From positions 1 to 20,827 of the IMG/VR virus record IMGVR_UViG_3300009079_000153: a DNA stretch of 20,827 nucleotides, one strand, 5' to 3'. Shown piece after piece: positions 1 to 7,105 of the stretch; within the stretch, counting starts at the first letter, position 1; each line of letters starts with the position of its first letter. The notes under the pieces were generated by a model that did no database searches, was not told the DNA's origin, and saw only the letters and a list, made by a program, of their open reading frames with translations. The translations under genes and the position numbers were made by a program. This DNA comes from a virus.

Positions 1-157
1 CAGAATTATTTATAACATTAATTTGAATAATAGATAAATTTAAAGCGCTCAGCGTTTGACTTACTTCTGAAGCCAAGTCTTTAATATCTCCATGAACATT
101 AACTGGATCAGAAGACTCTGGGTATGGTAATGGGAAAGATCCGCTTGTATTTGTCAT
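1..157 (-). CDS. Probable tail-module protein, 3' end outside window
   Basis: This is the first 52 codons of a leftward gene that runs off the left edge. The protein begins MTNTSGSFPLPYPESSDPVN and continues with a helical segment rich in Ser, Leu and Ile. A short hydrophilic N-terminus followed by a helix is common in small actinophage tail proteins, but I do not recognise the family. It continues the direction of the tail genes to its right, so a structural role is an inference from context. The start is the ATG at 155-157, and a TGG-TATAAT extended -10 box lies just upstream (166-174 on the minus strand), leaving almost no leader. Confidence 0.6.
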   Translation of the reverse strand, partial: MTNTSGSFPLPYPESSDPVNVHGDIKDLASEVSQTLSALNLSIIQINVINNS

Positions 158-220
158 AATGATTCATTATACCACTTTTCAATGTCTACATTTGCCATTT
201 TAAAAATAATGTGCTCAAAA

Positions 221-250
221 TTGACTTTTGGGGTAAAATTATGTTATACT
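221..250 (+). promoter_or_regulatory. Sigma70-type promoter for the endolysin
   Basis: TTGACT (221-226) and TATACT (245-250) are separated by 18 bases. The -35 is followed by TTTGGGGT, the same extension seen in the promoter at 15017 and, in altered form (TTTAAGGGT), at the leftward promoter 12957-12985. It drives the rightward endolysin against the direction of the surrounding tail genes. Confidence 0.75.
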
Positions 251-260
251 TGGTAGTAAC

Positions 261-279
261 AACCCTGAAAGGGGTTTTT
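261..279 (+). promoter_or_regulatory. Leader hairpin with T-run (possible attenuator)
   Basis: AACCC and GGGTT form a 5-bp stem around a 6-base loop and run into a stretch of five T. It lies right after the predicted start of transcription and before the endolysin ribosome binding site. A short stem at the very 5' end could be an attenuator or simply a stabilising hairpin. Confidence 0.4.
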
Positions 280-299
280 CGTTTCTAAGGAGGAAACAG

Positions 300-848
300 A
301 TGAACATAACACAAGATAAACAAAAACTCATCGGAATACTCACGATTATAGTAATGTCAGCACAAGGTTTAAATGCTGCTAATGCTAGTGAACGCAACAA
401 CTTAAGTACAAAACCTGTAGTTGTAACAAGTCAAGCCTCGCAAGAGGCTTTAAGTGTTTCTACAGAGCAAAAATTAAAAAAGTTTGAAAATAAGGGTTCT
501 CTAACCGATGGTGAACTCAAGGAACTTTTATACCTCGTTGGCTTTAGGGGCAACGATCTAAAGGAGGCTTGGGCAATAGCCAAAAAAGAGTCTAATGGAC
601 AACCAATCAGATTTAATGGAAATACTGGGACTGGCGACAGTTCTTATGGTATGTTTCAGATTAATATGATTGGCATGCTAGGTCCTGATCGTAGAGACAA
701 GTTTAACCTTGTAACTAACTCAGACCTTCTAAATCCCGTTGTAAATGCACAAATTGCATTTCATATGTCAAACGGTGGAAAAGATTGGTCAGCCTGGAAA
801 GGCTTGACTCCAAGAACTAAAGAATGGATGAATCGCTTTCCTGAATAG
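300..848 (+). CDS. Endolysin: secreted lysozyme-like/transglycosylase-fold muralytic enzyme
   Basis: This 182-residue protein is likely to cut the glycan strands of peptidoglycan. Residues 1-29 look like a signal peptide: a Lys-containing start, a hydrophobic stretch (LIGILTIIVM) and a possible cleavage after AANA. Residues 70-168 form a lysozyme/SLT-like domain. The probable catalytic Glu is E97 in KKESNGQP. It is followed by GDSSYGMFQIN (about 112-122) and the conserved WSAW (163-166). The start is the ATG at 300 behind a strong AAGGAGG. It is read rightward from its own sigma70 promoter, and its last 32 bases overlap tail-to-tail with the leftward gene at 817. The signal peptide suggests Sec-dependent export rather than, or in addition to, holin-dependent release. 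A virion-associated role is possible because tail genes surround it. Confidence 0.8.
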   Translation: MNITQDKQKLIGILTIIVMSAQGLNAANASERNNLSTKPVVVTSQASQEALSVSTEQKLKKFENKGSLTDGELKELLYLVGFRGNDLKEAWAIAKKESNGQPIRFNGNTGTGDSSYGMFQINMIGMLGPDRRDKFNLVTNSDLLNPVVNAQIAFHMSNGGKDWSAWKGLTPRTKEWMNRFPE

Positions 849-1026
849 GATTGTCAGACAAATCTGAGTAAAAAGACTGAGTATCTGGGTTAAATTTTGT
901 TCCTACGGGAATATCATTTAGCCCAGATATTTCTTTTATAAAGGCTGCTTCGGCTTCTGGGGAAACATCAAATGTAGCCTGAACTACATTGTCTACTATT
1001 AGGGCAAAACTTCTTGGCTCTGTCAT
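817..1026 (-). CDS. Small tail-module protein, 69 aa
   Basis: The protein begins MTEPRSFALIVDNVVQATFD and contains VPVGTKFNPDTQSF-like residues (IPVGTKFNPDTQSF). It resembles the short phage proteins of the form 'I-V-x-N-x-V ... VG..Y/F.....F' that sit beside fibres, but the function is unknown to me. The start is the ATG at 1024-1026, which overlaps the stop of the preceding gene as TAATG, with GAGGAG as ribosome binding site. A longer in-frame start upstream would overlap the zinc-ribbon gene almost completely and is less likely. Its 3' end overlaps the endolysin end by 32 bases. Confidence 0.6.
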   Translation of the reverse strand: MTEPRSFALIVDNVVQATFDVSPEAEAAFIKEISGLNDIPVGTKFNPDTQSFYSDLSDNPIQESDSSIL

Positions 1027-1268
1027 TACTCGATCTCCTCTGTATATAGTTCTTTCTCTTTGCCCCATTTTCCTATAGGGCATTCTGCATGTGGGAGTTT
1101 TGTTTTTGCTTCCATAAAACAACCACACTTTTTGCACTGCTTGGTCATCTTAATCAAATGCTTACATCCTAGACAGGCAGCAAGTCTTGCTTCTGCAACC
1201 TCTGGCTTGACCCTACCAATATTTTTATTAAACATATCCCAAGGTCTTACTGGTTTGTCTTCTGACAT
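1026..1268 (-). CDS. Zinc-ribbon protein (DUF6171-like), 80 aa
   Basis: Cysteines at 32, 35, 45, 48, 50 and 63 make the pattern C-x2-C ... C-x2-C-G-C ... C-P-I-G-K-W. This looks like the DUF6171-type short zinc proteins found next to glycosyltransferases in phages and surface-polysaccharide loci. It is a clear paralogue of the gene at 2195-2422: both share QCKKCGCFM and CPIGKW. The two copies flank the glycosyltransferase 1299-2216. The start is the ATG at 1268 behind AAGGGAG. A TGA-TATAAT extended -10 (1288-1296, minus strand) gives a leader of about 13 bases. No function is established; a cofactor or scaffold role for the glycosyltransferase is only inference from position. Confidence 0.75.
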   Translation of the reverse strand: MSEDKPVRPWDMFNKNIGRVKPEVAEARLAACLGCKHLIKMTKQCKKCGCFMEAKTKLPHAECPIGKWGKEKELYTEEIE

Positions 1269-1298
1269 AAAAACTCCCTTTTTATTAATTATATCATA

Positions 1299-2216
1299 TC
1301 AAGAATCTAGGTGATCTTGATCTACAAAGCAGTCTATCCAGGACTGTAGTGAAGAGATGTCTATTAAAGAGTATCGTTCGTCAGCCAAATTACCAGTATA
1401 AAAATCATTCAGTCTCTGAGCAGATGCCTGGTCATTTTTGATGTGAGCCTCTTGATCTCCATCCCACTGCCTTTTTCTTTTTTTACCGCTGTAATCATGA
1501 AAAATATAATTCCTTGGCGGGGCAATTAACTTAACCCCTTTTTCATAAAACCTAATAGAAAGGGTTTGCTCCTCTCCATTAAAATATATACATGGATCAT
1601 ATCTAGTATTTAAAAAAGACTCTGTTTTTCCAAAAACCATGCCTGCACAAAAGTATCCAGTAAGCATTCCAAAATCTTCTCCAATATACTCTGTATATTT
1701 ACAGTTATATCTTAGTGTCTCACTTTCTGAAATTACCCCCTTTACTGCAGTAGGTCTTTCAAATTTATCAGAATAAGTGTTTCCATATTCATCATAAACA
1801 TAACCTTGTGGGTAAGAGGTCAGGATGATCTCACTTGTCCAATTACTATAACATTTTTTATAATCATCAACAAGCATCTCGTCCCAGTGTTCAGCAAATC
1901 TTGAGTGGCTATCAATTTGCAAGAAGAAGTCATGCTCAGGCTTAATAAAATCTTGAATGTAATTTCTTGCGTATCCTACTCCAGAAGAATCTACATAGTT
2001 GATCTTTTTATATGTGTAGTCTGATACTCCAAATAGGTCAAACAGATTTTCTAGTTTTGGATGTTTGTCATCTTCATCCTGAGAAAAAATACAAACGTGA
2101 ATCTTGCCTAAGTCTTTTGCTTGAGATAATAGACTATACAGGGTGTTTGTTAATTCAGCATCACGGAATGATGCTATAGAAACAAATATGCTATCTACCA
2201 CTTTCCGATTGGACAT
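1299..2216 (-). CDS. GlcNAc-type glycosyltransferase (PF11397/GT60-like), copy 1
   Basis: This 305-residue protein has IFVSIASFRDAELTNT near the N-terminus (about 10-25), the typical opening of the PF11397 GlcNAc-transferase family, and FFLQIDSHSRF with the acidic D-S-H metal/nucleotide motif at 102-104. Characterised members of GT60 transfer GlcNAc to hydroxyproline or threonine of cytosolic or mucin proteins. It shares both blocks and the order of features with the rightward gene 9678-10670. I chose the ATG at 2216 because a GAGG lies 7 bases upstream and the longer ORF would be read through the preceding gene; the genes still overlap by 22 bases. The likely substrate is a virion protein made from the same operon, in particular the poly-Thr adhesin, but this is inference. 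Confidence 0.8.
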   Translation of the reverse strand: MSNRKVVDSIFVSIASFRDAELTNTLYSLLSQAKDLGKIHVCIFSQDEDDKHPKLENLFDLFGVSDYTYKKINYVDSSGVGYARNYIQDFIKPEHDFFLQIDSHSRFAEHWDEMLVDDYKKCYSNWTSEIILTSYPQGYVYDEYGNTYSDKFERPTAVKGVISESETLRYNCKYTEYIGEDFGMLTGYFCAGMVFGKTESFLNTRYDPCIYFNGEEQTLSIRFYEKGVKLIAPPRNYIFHDYSGKKRKRQWDGDQEAHIKNDQASAQRLNDFYTGNLADERYSLIDISSLQSWIDCFVDQDHLDS

Positions 2217-2422
2217 GTTGCTGCCTCTAGACCTGTTTTGATTTTCATGAAGCAGCCACACTTTTTACATTGAGAGGTTACCTGTATCAATTCTGGGCAG
2301 GCTTTGCATATCTCAAACCTTTCCTCCCCCAAAGTCTTTTCTGCTTTTTTTGTTTTTGGGTTAAGCAAATCTAATGGAGTTACTCCATTTTTTGCTTTGT
2401 ATTCTTCCCAACGACTTGTCAT
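2195..2422 (-). CDS. Zinc-ribbon protein (DUF6171-like), paralogue, 75 aa
   Basis: Cysteines at 39, 42, 52, 55, 57 and 70 repeat the arrangement of the gene at 1026-1268, ending in CPIGKW at the very C-terminus. The N-terminal part (MTSRWEEYKAKNG) differs. It lies directly upstream of, and overlaps by 22 bases, the glycosyltransferase start, which suggests coupled translation. AGGA lies about 6 bases before the ATG. Function unknown; probably a structural zinc site. Confidence 0.75.
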   Translation of the reverse strand: MTSRWEEYKAKNGVTPLDLLNPKTKKAEKTLGEERFEICKACPELIQVTSQCKKCGCFMKIKTGLEAATCPIGKW

Positions 2423-2435
2423 TGTTTATCCTATT

Positions 2436-2816
2436 CTACGGTAGAAAATCAGTAACGTCTTGATTTAAAATTATAAACTTCTCACCATCAAACTGTGCGT
2501 TTGGAGATTGTACATACCTGCCATATGGGTAGTCTGCTAGATCCAATATCTGTGGGCTGCTTAAAAGAATACTTCCAAAATATTCAGAGGTATTAAAATC
2601 TTCTAAAGTAACTCCATTATTAATTAATCTCACAGTGATTCCTTCATTATCTGGATACTCATTTGATACATCAAGTATATCAGTTGTTGCTAAGAACATG
2701 CTTGCATAGTTTTTATTTAATGGAAGATCATACAAACATTCTCCATCAATCACCCACACTAATGCCTGCCCCTTACCTTGATCAGACTGAAACTCTATAT
2801 CTATATCATTAATCAT
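2436..2816 (-). CDS. Hypothetical tail-module protein, 126 aa
   Basis: An acidic, soluble protein beginning MINDIDIEFQSDQGKGQALV with no cysteine-rich or membrane segment apart from ordinary beta-rich stretches. I do not recognise the family. It sits between the big adhesin and the zinc-ribbon/glycosyltransferase pair in the same leftward operon, with AAAGGAG just before its ATG and 13 bases after its stop to the next start. A fibre accessory or chaperone role would fit the position, but nothing in the sequence proves it. Confidence 0.6.
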   Translation of the reverse strand: MINDIDIEFQSDQGKGQALVWVIDGECLYDLPLNKNYASMFLATTDILDVSNEYPDNEGITVRLINNGVTLEDFNTSEYFGSILLSSPQILDLADYPYGRYVQSPNAQFDGEKFIILNQDVTDFLP

Positions 2817-2828
2817 TTATTTTCTCCT

Positions 2829-4865
2829 TTATAGGTAAGCACATCTATATTCAACTCCTGATGTACATATTGAACCGCTACCGCAACCTCCGCTGCTGCA
2901 TCCTTGAGATACACAGTCTTGGTTCGCAACGTTAAATGATGTACAAAGTCTGGATACCTCTTGTGCTGCAGTTGTTGTAGTCGTAGTTGAACCAGTAGCA
3001 ACACAACCTGTGTCAGTAGTAACATTATCGCATGTTCCTGGAGTCCAACAAGTATAAGTGTTCATTGTTCCAGAAGCACATACAGATGTTGAAACAGATC
3101 TTGTGCCAGTGTAACTTCGTGCTGGATCGCAAGTATTTCCAGAGCAGTCAAGGCCTGTTGTTGTCGTGGTTGCAGGGGATGCTGTTGTCGTTGTCGTGGT
3201 TGCAGGGGATGCTGTAGTTGTGGTAGTCGTTGGAGCAACTGTGGTTGTAGTAGTAGTTGGAGCAACTGTGGTTGTAGTAGTAGTTGGAGCAACTGTGGTT
3301 GTGGTAGTTGTTGCAGCACCACTTGTAGAAATAGAAGCACTGGCATCTGCTAAATAGCCGTTGTTAGAATTTTTTGCGGTAACAAAAACTGTATGTAAAG
3401 TGTTTGGAGCAAGACCAGTAAATGTCTTAGATGTTGACCCTGTTGTTTCTGATGGATAGACTGCATCATTATCAGAGTATTGAACAGTATAGAATGCAGT
3501 TCCTGCTGGAGGGTTTGACCAAGAATAAGTTACAGAATTTGTAGTTGAAGATATACCGCTAATAGTAAATGCACCTGGTGCTACAGTGGTTGTAGTTGTA
3601 GTTGTAGGTGCTACAGTAGTTGTAGTTGTAGTTGTATTTACAGGTGGACAACTTGTTGGTGCTGCAGGCTGAGAAACTATTGAAACCGAAATACTTGTTG
3701 CTGGAGGATTTAAACCTTGAAGAAATGAAGTGTAGGCAGCAATTGCTTGGTTAATATCTTGTACAAGCGTGTTATCGGAATTAACAGGATATGATTCTTC
3801 TACAGGGGTTCCGAGGAAGCAATATGATAGATACGCTGTACCAGTTGCTGGTGCTGCAGTTGTTGTAGTAGTTGTTGTAGGGGCAACCGTTGTAGTGGTA
3901 GTTGTAGTTGTTGTAGGGGCAACCGTTGTAGTGGTAGTAGTAGGATTATTTGCAGGATTTGCAGTAAATGTTGATGAACCAGTAGAACTTGTATACCCAT
4001 CCTTAGATGCAGTTATATAAACCGTATAGGATTGATTTGGTGTTAAATTTTCAACAATAAATTCTTCGGGGAATTCGGGATTCTGAGTTCCAAGAGTAGA
4101 AGTATAAGTTGTTGTATATGTTGAATCAAAGTTAGTTATGTTAAATGTTGCATATACTGATCCTGGATAAACTTGCCAGCCAGCATATGTTTGAATTACT
4201 GGTGTTGGTAGTGTTGGAAGTGGTGCAACAGTTGTTGTAGTTGTTGTAGTTGTAGTTGTAGGAGCAACTGTAGTAGTAGTTGTAGTAACAACTGGGTGAG
4301 CAAAAGTAATGGTTTGTGAGTTTCCAGCACCAGCACTATTTATCACAGTTATAGTGACTGTATAAGACTGCCCTTCAGTCAAGTTAACAAGGTTTCCTGG
4401 CCATGTTGCAGTGTATGCTCCATAGTTGTATGGTGATGGATATAAAGATGAGTTTCCAGTAAACAGATAATTATTTATATTGCTTCCAGACCAAGAAAGA
4501 GTTCCAGTAGTAGTACCAGTTTTTGTATATGTTAAATTACTTATAGTTGCAACTGGGGCTGATGTTGTTACAGGTCCACTGCCACCGCCAGAAGTTGTTG
4601 TGGTAGTTGTTGTTACTGCTACATAGTTATAAATAGAAAGATCAACAGTGGTTTCATAATCAACTAGAGTTCCAGATGCAGGAGTTTGTAGTGCAACCTT
4701 ATTTGATAGATTAGAGTCTGATGTTGAGGTTGTAGAAATAATTGAGGCAACAGTCAGTCCTGCTGATTGTATTGCTGAAATTGCTTGTGCCTGTGTAAGT
4801 CCAGAAAGATTTGGTACTAAGACCATACCTTTTGATGAAGACCATAAGCCAAGGAATCCAAGCAT
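2829..4865 (-). CDS. Large adhesin/tail fibre: PASTA, fibronectin-III-like domains, poly-Thr linkers
   Basis: This 678-residue protein is a modular surface fibre. Residues about 14-78 look like a PASTA domain (VPNLSGLTQAQAISAIQSAG), which in other proteins binds peptidoglycan stems or cell-wall surfaces. Fibronectin-III-like beta domains follow at roughly 103-190, 217-302 and 430-517, with a separate domain at 343-409 (one Cys pair). They are joined by runs of 5-10 threonines in the form TTTTTTVAP (about 85-91, 194-212, 309-337, 411-428, 519-570, 627-632). The C-terminus is cysteine-rich (573-621 and 641-675), probably a disulfide-bonded receptor-binding tip. It is far longer than its neighbours. 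The Thr/Pro-rich linkers resemble mucin-type O-glycosylated stalks, and a GlcNAc-type glycosyltransferase lies 0.6 kb downstream. The coding DNA is a set of short tandem repeats and may vary in copy number. Confidence 0.8.
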   Translation of the reverse strand: MLGFLGLWSSSKGMVLVPNLSGLTQAQAISAIQSAGLTVASIISTTSTSDSNLSNKVALQTPASGTLVDYETTVDLSIYNYVAVTTTTTTTSGGGSGPVTTSAPVATISNLTYTKTGTTTGTLSWSGSNINNYLFTGNSSLYPSPYNYGAYTATWPGNLVNLTEGQSYTVTITVINSAGAGNSQTITFAHPVVTTTTTTVAPTTTTTTTTTTVAPLPTLPTPVIQTYAGWQVYPGSVYATFNITNFDSTYTTTYTSTLGTQNPEFPEEFIVENLTPNQSYTVYITASKDGYTSSTGSSTFTANPANNPTTTTTTVAPTTTTTTTTTVAPTTTTTTTAAPATGTAYLSYCFLGTPVEESYPVNSDNTLVQDINQAIAAYTSFLQGLNPPATSISVSIVSQPAAPTSCPPVNTTTTTTTVAPTTTTTTTVAPGAFTISGISSTTNSVTYSWSNPPAGTAFYTVQYSDNDAVYPSETTGSTSKTFTGLAPNTLHTVFVTAKNSNNGYLADASASISTSGAATTTTTTVAPTTTTTTVAPTTTTTTVAPTTTTTTASPATTTTTTASPATTTTTGLDCSGNTCDPARSYTGTRSVSTSVCASGTMNTYTCWTPGTCDNVTTDTGCVATGSTTTTTTAAQEVSRLCTSFNVANQDCVSQGCSSGGCGSGSICTSGVEYRCAYL
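3232..3312 (-). repeat. 27-base tandem repeat coding TTTTTTVAP
   Basis: Three copies of a 27-base unit (3232-3258, 3259-3285, 3286-3312); the first two are identical and the third differs at a few third-codon positions. Each codes nine residues of a poly-Thr stalk. A 30-base unit with GCAGGGGATGCT is duplicated next to it (about 3168-3213), and similar units lie at about 3590-3630 and 3850-3940. The in-frame period means that gain or loss of units changes stalk length without a frameshift. Confidence 0.85.
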
Positions 4866-4871
4866 CTGATC

Positions 4872-5501
4872 CTACGCTTTCAAATCGCCAATAAGAATCC
4901 ATGCATTTGTATCATCTTTTACTAAAACAGCGCCAGACCATTGTGCTGCAATTTTTCTATTTGAATTCTTGCTATAAAGAGTCACTCCTGCTGCAGGTGC
5001 GATAGATACTTCTCCACTACCTTTTCTAACAATCTCAATTTTTTGTCCAACGACAAATGGGATTGTTGCATAAGATGGAATAGTAATTGTTACGTTAGAC
5101 GATGACTCAACTCTAATTGTTTTTCCAGCATCTAAAAGAACTATTTGATAGTCTGCAGTTTTGGTTTCAAGCCAGCAAGAGTCATTATAGTTTCTCCACT
5201 TACCAGCATGATAATATTGAATTTGATTAATTTGATTTCCTGATGCATCTTGTCGTACAAAAACAACAAGGCCTTCAGGGGGTGCGGTGATTACAGCATC
5301 TCTAACTGTTGATGTTGCAAAATTATTTACTCCTGCTTTTGATACAACAACATCATTTAAAGATACTGTAGAACCAAATGAGTGTGCTCCTGACCAGTCA
5401 AAATTTGCTGCTGCATTTGTAGTTCCAGAAACTGGATACCAAGTATCAGTACCTTGATCATAAATGTATGCTGTTTTACCAACGCTACTAGTTGTTGCCA
5501 T
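4872..5501 (-). CDS. Minor tail protein/fibre with conserved C-terminal beta domain, 209 aa
   Basis: The N-terminal half (MATTSSVGKTAYIYDQGTDT) resembles the short attachment part of actinophage fibres. The C-terminal half, from about residue 117, matches a beta-domain common in phage minor tail proteins: AGKTIRVESSSNVTITIP, then VGQKIEIVRKGSGEVSIAP, then AAQWSGAVLVKDDTNAWILIGD. Its start overlaps the end of the 38-residue gene upstream by 14 bases and its stop is followed within 7 bases by the adhesin start. It belongs to the virion tail tip. Confidence 0.75.
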   Translation of the reverse strand: MATTSSVGKTAYIYDQGTDTWYPVSGTTNAAANFDWSGAHSFGSTVSLNDVVVSKAGVNNFATSTVRDAVITAPPEGLVVFVRQDASGNQINQIQYYHAGKWRNYNDSCWLETKTADYQIVLLDAGKTIRVESSSNVTITIPSYATIPFVVGQKIEIVRKGSGEVSIAPAAGVTLYSKNSNRKIAAQWSGAVLVKDDTNAWILIGDLKA

Positions 5502-5604
5502 CTGATCTCAACCCCAATGCTCTTAGTTCTGCCTCTGTAAATCCTAGTTCAACAAATTTGGCAATTGCAATTTCTTTTAACATCTGATCTCTTTCGTCAC
5601 TCAT
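5488..5604 (-). CDS. Small hypothetical protein, 38 aa
   Basis: A short helical protein (MSDERDQMLKEIAIAKFVEL and then GFTEAELRALGL). The 'GFTEAELRAL' helix-turn-helix-like ending is familiar from small ORFs between actinophage tail genes, but no function is known to me. The start ATG (5602-5604) overlaps the stop of the preceding gene as TAATG and the 3' end overlaps the next gene by 14 bases. The longer version of the frame, starting further upstream, would lie inside the preceding tail gene and is rejected. Confidence 0.6.
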   Translation of the reverse strand: MSDERDQMLKEIAIAKFVELGFTEAELRALGLRSDGNN

Positions 5605-6056
5605 TATGCACCTATCTCTAACCAGGCAGTACCTGAGTATACATACATTTTTAGTGGTGATGAGTCTGAGTCTACCCAAAGCATTCCTTGAGTAAGACCA
5701 TTTGTTGGAGCGGTTGTTTGATAACTTGCAGTAGAAACAATTTGAGTAACTGTTGCTGTTGAGTTTGAATCCATCCAAATATATCCCTCTACTGGTGTTG
5801 TAGGTAAAGTTGCGCTATATTCAGAACCAACTCCAAGGTTTTCTTGTGCAGTAACTCTATTTGATAATGACTGTAAGTGGCTTGCAATAGATGGAGTTGT
5901 CAAAGAAGAAGTGTTAGTATTGGCACCGTCATAAGTATACGAGCCATAGTGATATAACTTTAGCGCTGCTTGTATATCTGCTGCGTCTGAAAGTGCTGGA
6001 ATCTTGGTATTGAATAAACCAGTTCCGTTTGGGGTACCGTCAATGTTCTCAGTCAT
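5604..6056 (-). CDS. Minor tail protein, 150 aa
   Basis: The N-terminus contains TKIPALSDAADIQAALKLYHYG, in which KIPALSDAADIQAALKLYHY is typical of actinophage minor tail and fibre proteins. The rest is Ser/Thr-rich with two short repeats of the form P-x-E/Q-G-x-(I/L)-W-(M/V)-D (EGYIWMDSNS and QGMLWVDSDS). It ends in a short beta segment. It precedes the 38-residue gene with a TAATG overlap. The TGG-TATAAT extended -10 at 6075-6083 overlaps the stop codon of the gene before it and gives a leader of about 12 bases. Confidence 0.7.
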   Translation of the reverse strand: MTENIDGTPNGTGLFNTKIPALSDAADIQAALKLYHYGSYTYDGANTNTSSLTTPSIASHLQSLSNRVTAQENLGVGSEYSATLPTTPVEGYIWMDSNSTATVTQIVSTASYQTTAPTNGLTQGMLWVDSDSSPLKMYVYSGTAWLEIGA

Positions 6057-6075
6057 AAGTTATCACCACTTTAGA

Positions 6076-6654
6076 TTATACCACGGTAATGAATAGATGG
6101 ACTGTTACTGATTTAGCCAAATCTACCCAACCTGTTCCGTTATATTCAACCGCTTTAAAAAGTAAAGGCAGAGATAATACAGTATCTACGCTCTCCAATG
6201 GAAGAACAGAGACTGAAGAGGCGAGAGGTTCGTCATTTCCAGTTATTGAGTACTGAATGTTAAAGTTTGCCGAAGTTGCTGTTCCAATCATAGAAGATGG
6301 GACTAGGCTTGCAACGGGAATATTGACTCTTTGTTCTCCTGCTGCAAAAGTTACAGACCTATTTACGCTATAAGTATTTGGAATTAGTTTAAACAACTTG
6401 CTCCAAGAATTAGTTCCACTTACATTTTTGTATTGATAAATATATAGATAGTCTACATGCCCTGGATTTGTGTTTATACAAATATCAAAAACATTTGGAT
6501 TGGAAACTGGAAGAGTTGAGGTTGGGGCGCCTGATGAATTTGTATACCAAAGACTTCCACGTGTTCCAGCAGGACCAAAATCAAGGTCAACAGAAATAGA
6601 GGCTGGACCACCAAGTACCGTCATGTCGTCTGTTGATAAAAGTACGTCTGCCAT
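6076..6654 (-). CDS. Minor tail protein, 192 aa
   Basis: It begins MADVLLSTDDMTVLGGPASI and continues with VDLDFGPAGTRGS, a block that I recognise from actinophage minor tail proteins. The remainder is beta-rich and ends with VTVHLFITVV. Ribosome binding site AAGGAA lies close to the ATG. It follows the 143-residue gene by 12 bases. A structural role in the tail tip is likely from sequence and position; no catalytic motif is seen. Confidence 0.7.
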   Translation of the reverse strand: MADVLLSTDDMTVLGGPASISVDLDFGPAGTRGSLWYTNSSGAPTSTLPVSNPNVFDICINTNPGHVDYLYIYQYKNVSGTNSWSKLFKLIPNTYSVNRSVTFAAGEQRVNIPVASLVPSSMIGTATSANFNIQYSITGNDEPLASSVSVLPLESVDTVLSLPLLFKAVEYNGTGWVDLAKSVTVHLFITVV

Positions 6655-6666
6655 ATTATTCCTTAA

Positions 6667-7098
6667 TCAGGGAGTTCCAGAGCCAGTTGCGACTTGATCT
6701 GTTACGGTTATAAATCCGTTTAGAAGAGTATGAACAACTGGATAGCCATTTGCAGAAGTGTTTGTAGAAACCTGAACATCGTAAACATACTGTGTTCCTG
6801 CTGTCATTGTTAATCCGTCTGCTGGTCTAATTGCACAAACAATATGTGTTTTGTCATCAGAAATTTTTGAATAGCATGCTCTTTGATTTGCTACACCAGA
6901 GGCTCCTCTAGATGTAGAAAAAACAAATTTTGAAGTGTCATAGGCAACTTGAGGTGTTGATGAGTTTGAGTCGTCGTCATACAAAAGAATAAATGCAGAT
7001 AGGTCAAAAACTGTGCCATCTGTCTTTTTAGGGTAGATTTTAAACTCGTAGGTGTCACCTTTGTAGTAACTAATATTTAATTCTCCTGGAAATGCCAT
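6667..7098 (-). CDS. Minor tail/baseplate protein, 143 aa
   Basis: The opening GELNISYYKGDTYEFKIYP is like the N-terminal beta domain of baseplate upper proteins ('YKGDT-F' type). The rest is a beta sandwich-like sequence ending in HTLLNGFITVTDQVATG. The ATG (7096-7098) lies exactly 6 bases beyond TATAAT (7105-7110, minus strand), with no room for a ribosome binding site in a transcript from that box, so it may be translated leaderless or from readthrough of the upstream gene. Confidence 0.7.
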   Translation of the reverse strand: MAFPGELNISYYKGDTYEFKIYPKKTDGTVFDLSAFILLYDDDSNSSTPQVAYDTSKFVFSTSRGASGVANQRACYSKISDDKTHIVCAIRPADGLTMTAGTQYVYDVQVSTNTSANGYPVVHTLLNGFITVTDQVATGSGTP

Positions 7099-7105
7099 AG
7101 TTTTA

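Noticed and set aside
155-200. Frame of 14 codons (MANVDIEKWYNESL) before the gene at 157
   Set aside because: Too short, with no ribosome binding site; the only support is an overlap of its stop with the next ATG.
1060-1314. Rightward frame of 84 codons over the zinc-ribbon gene
   Set aside because: Antisense to a gene with clear zinc motifs, and no ribosome binding site.
3032-4020. Long frames on both strands opposite and across the poly-Thr repeats (runs of Val, Leu and Gln)
   Set aside because: They are shadows of the short-period repeat DNA in other frames, with no domain or start signal.
5605-5778. N-terminal extension of the 38-residue gene
   Set aside because: It would lie inside the minor tail gene in another frame; the TAATG overlap defines a better start.
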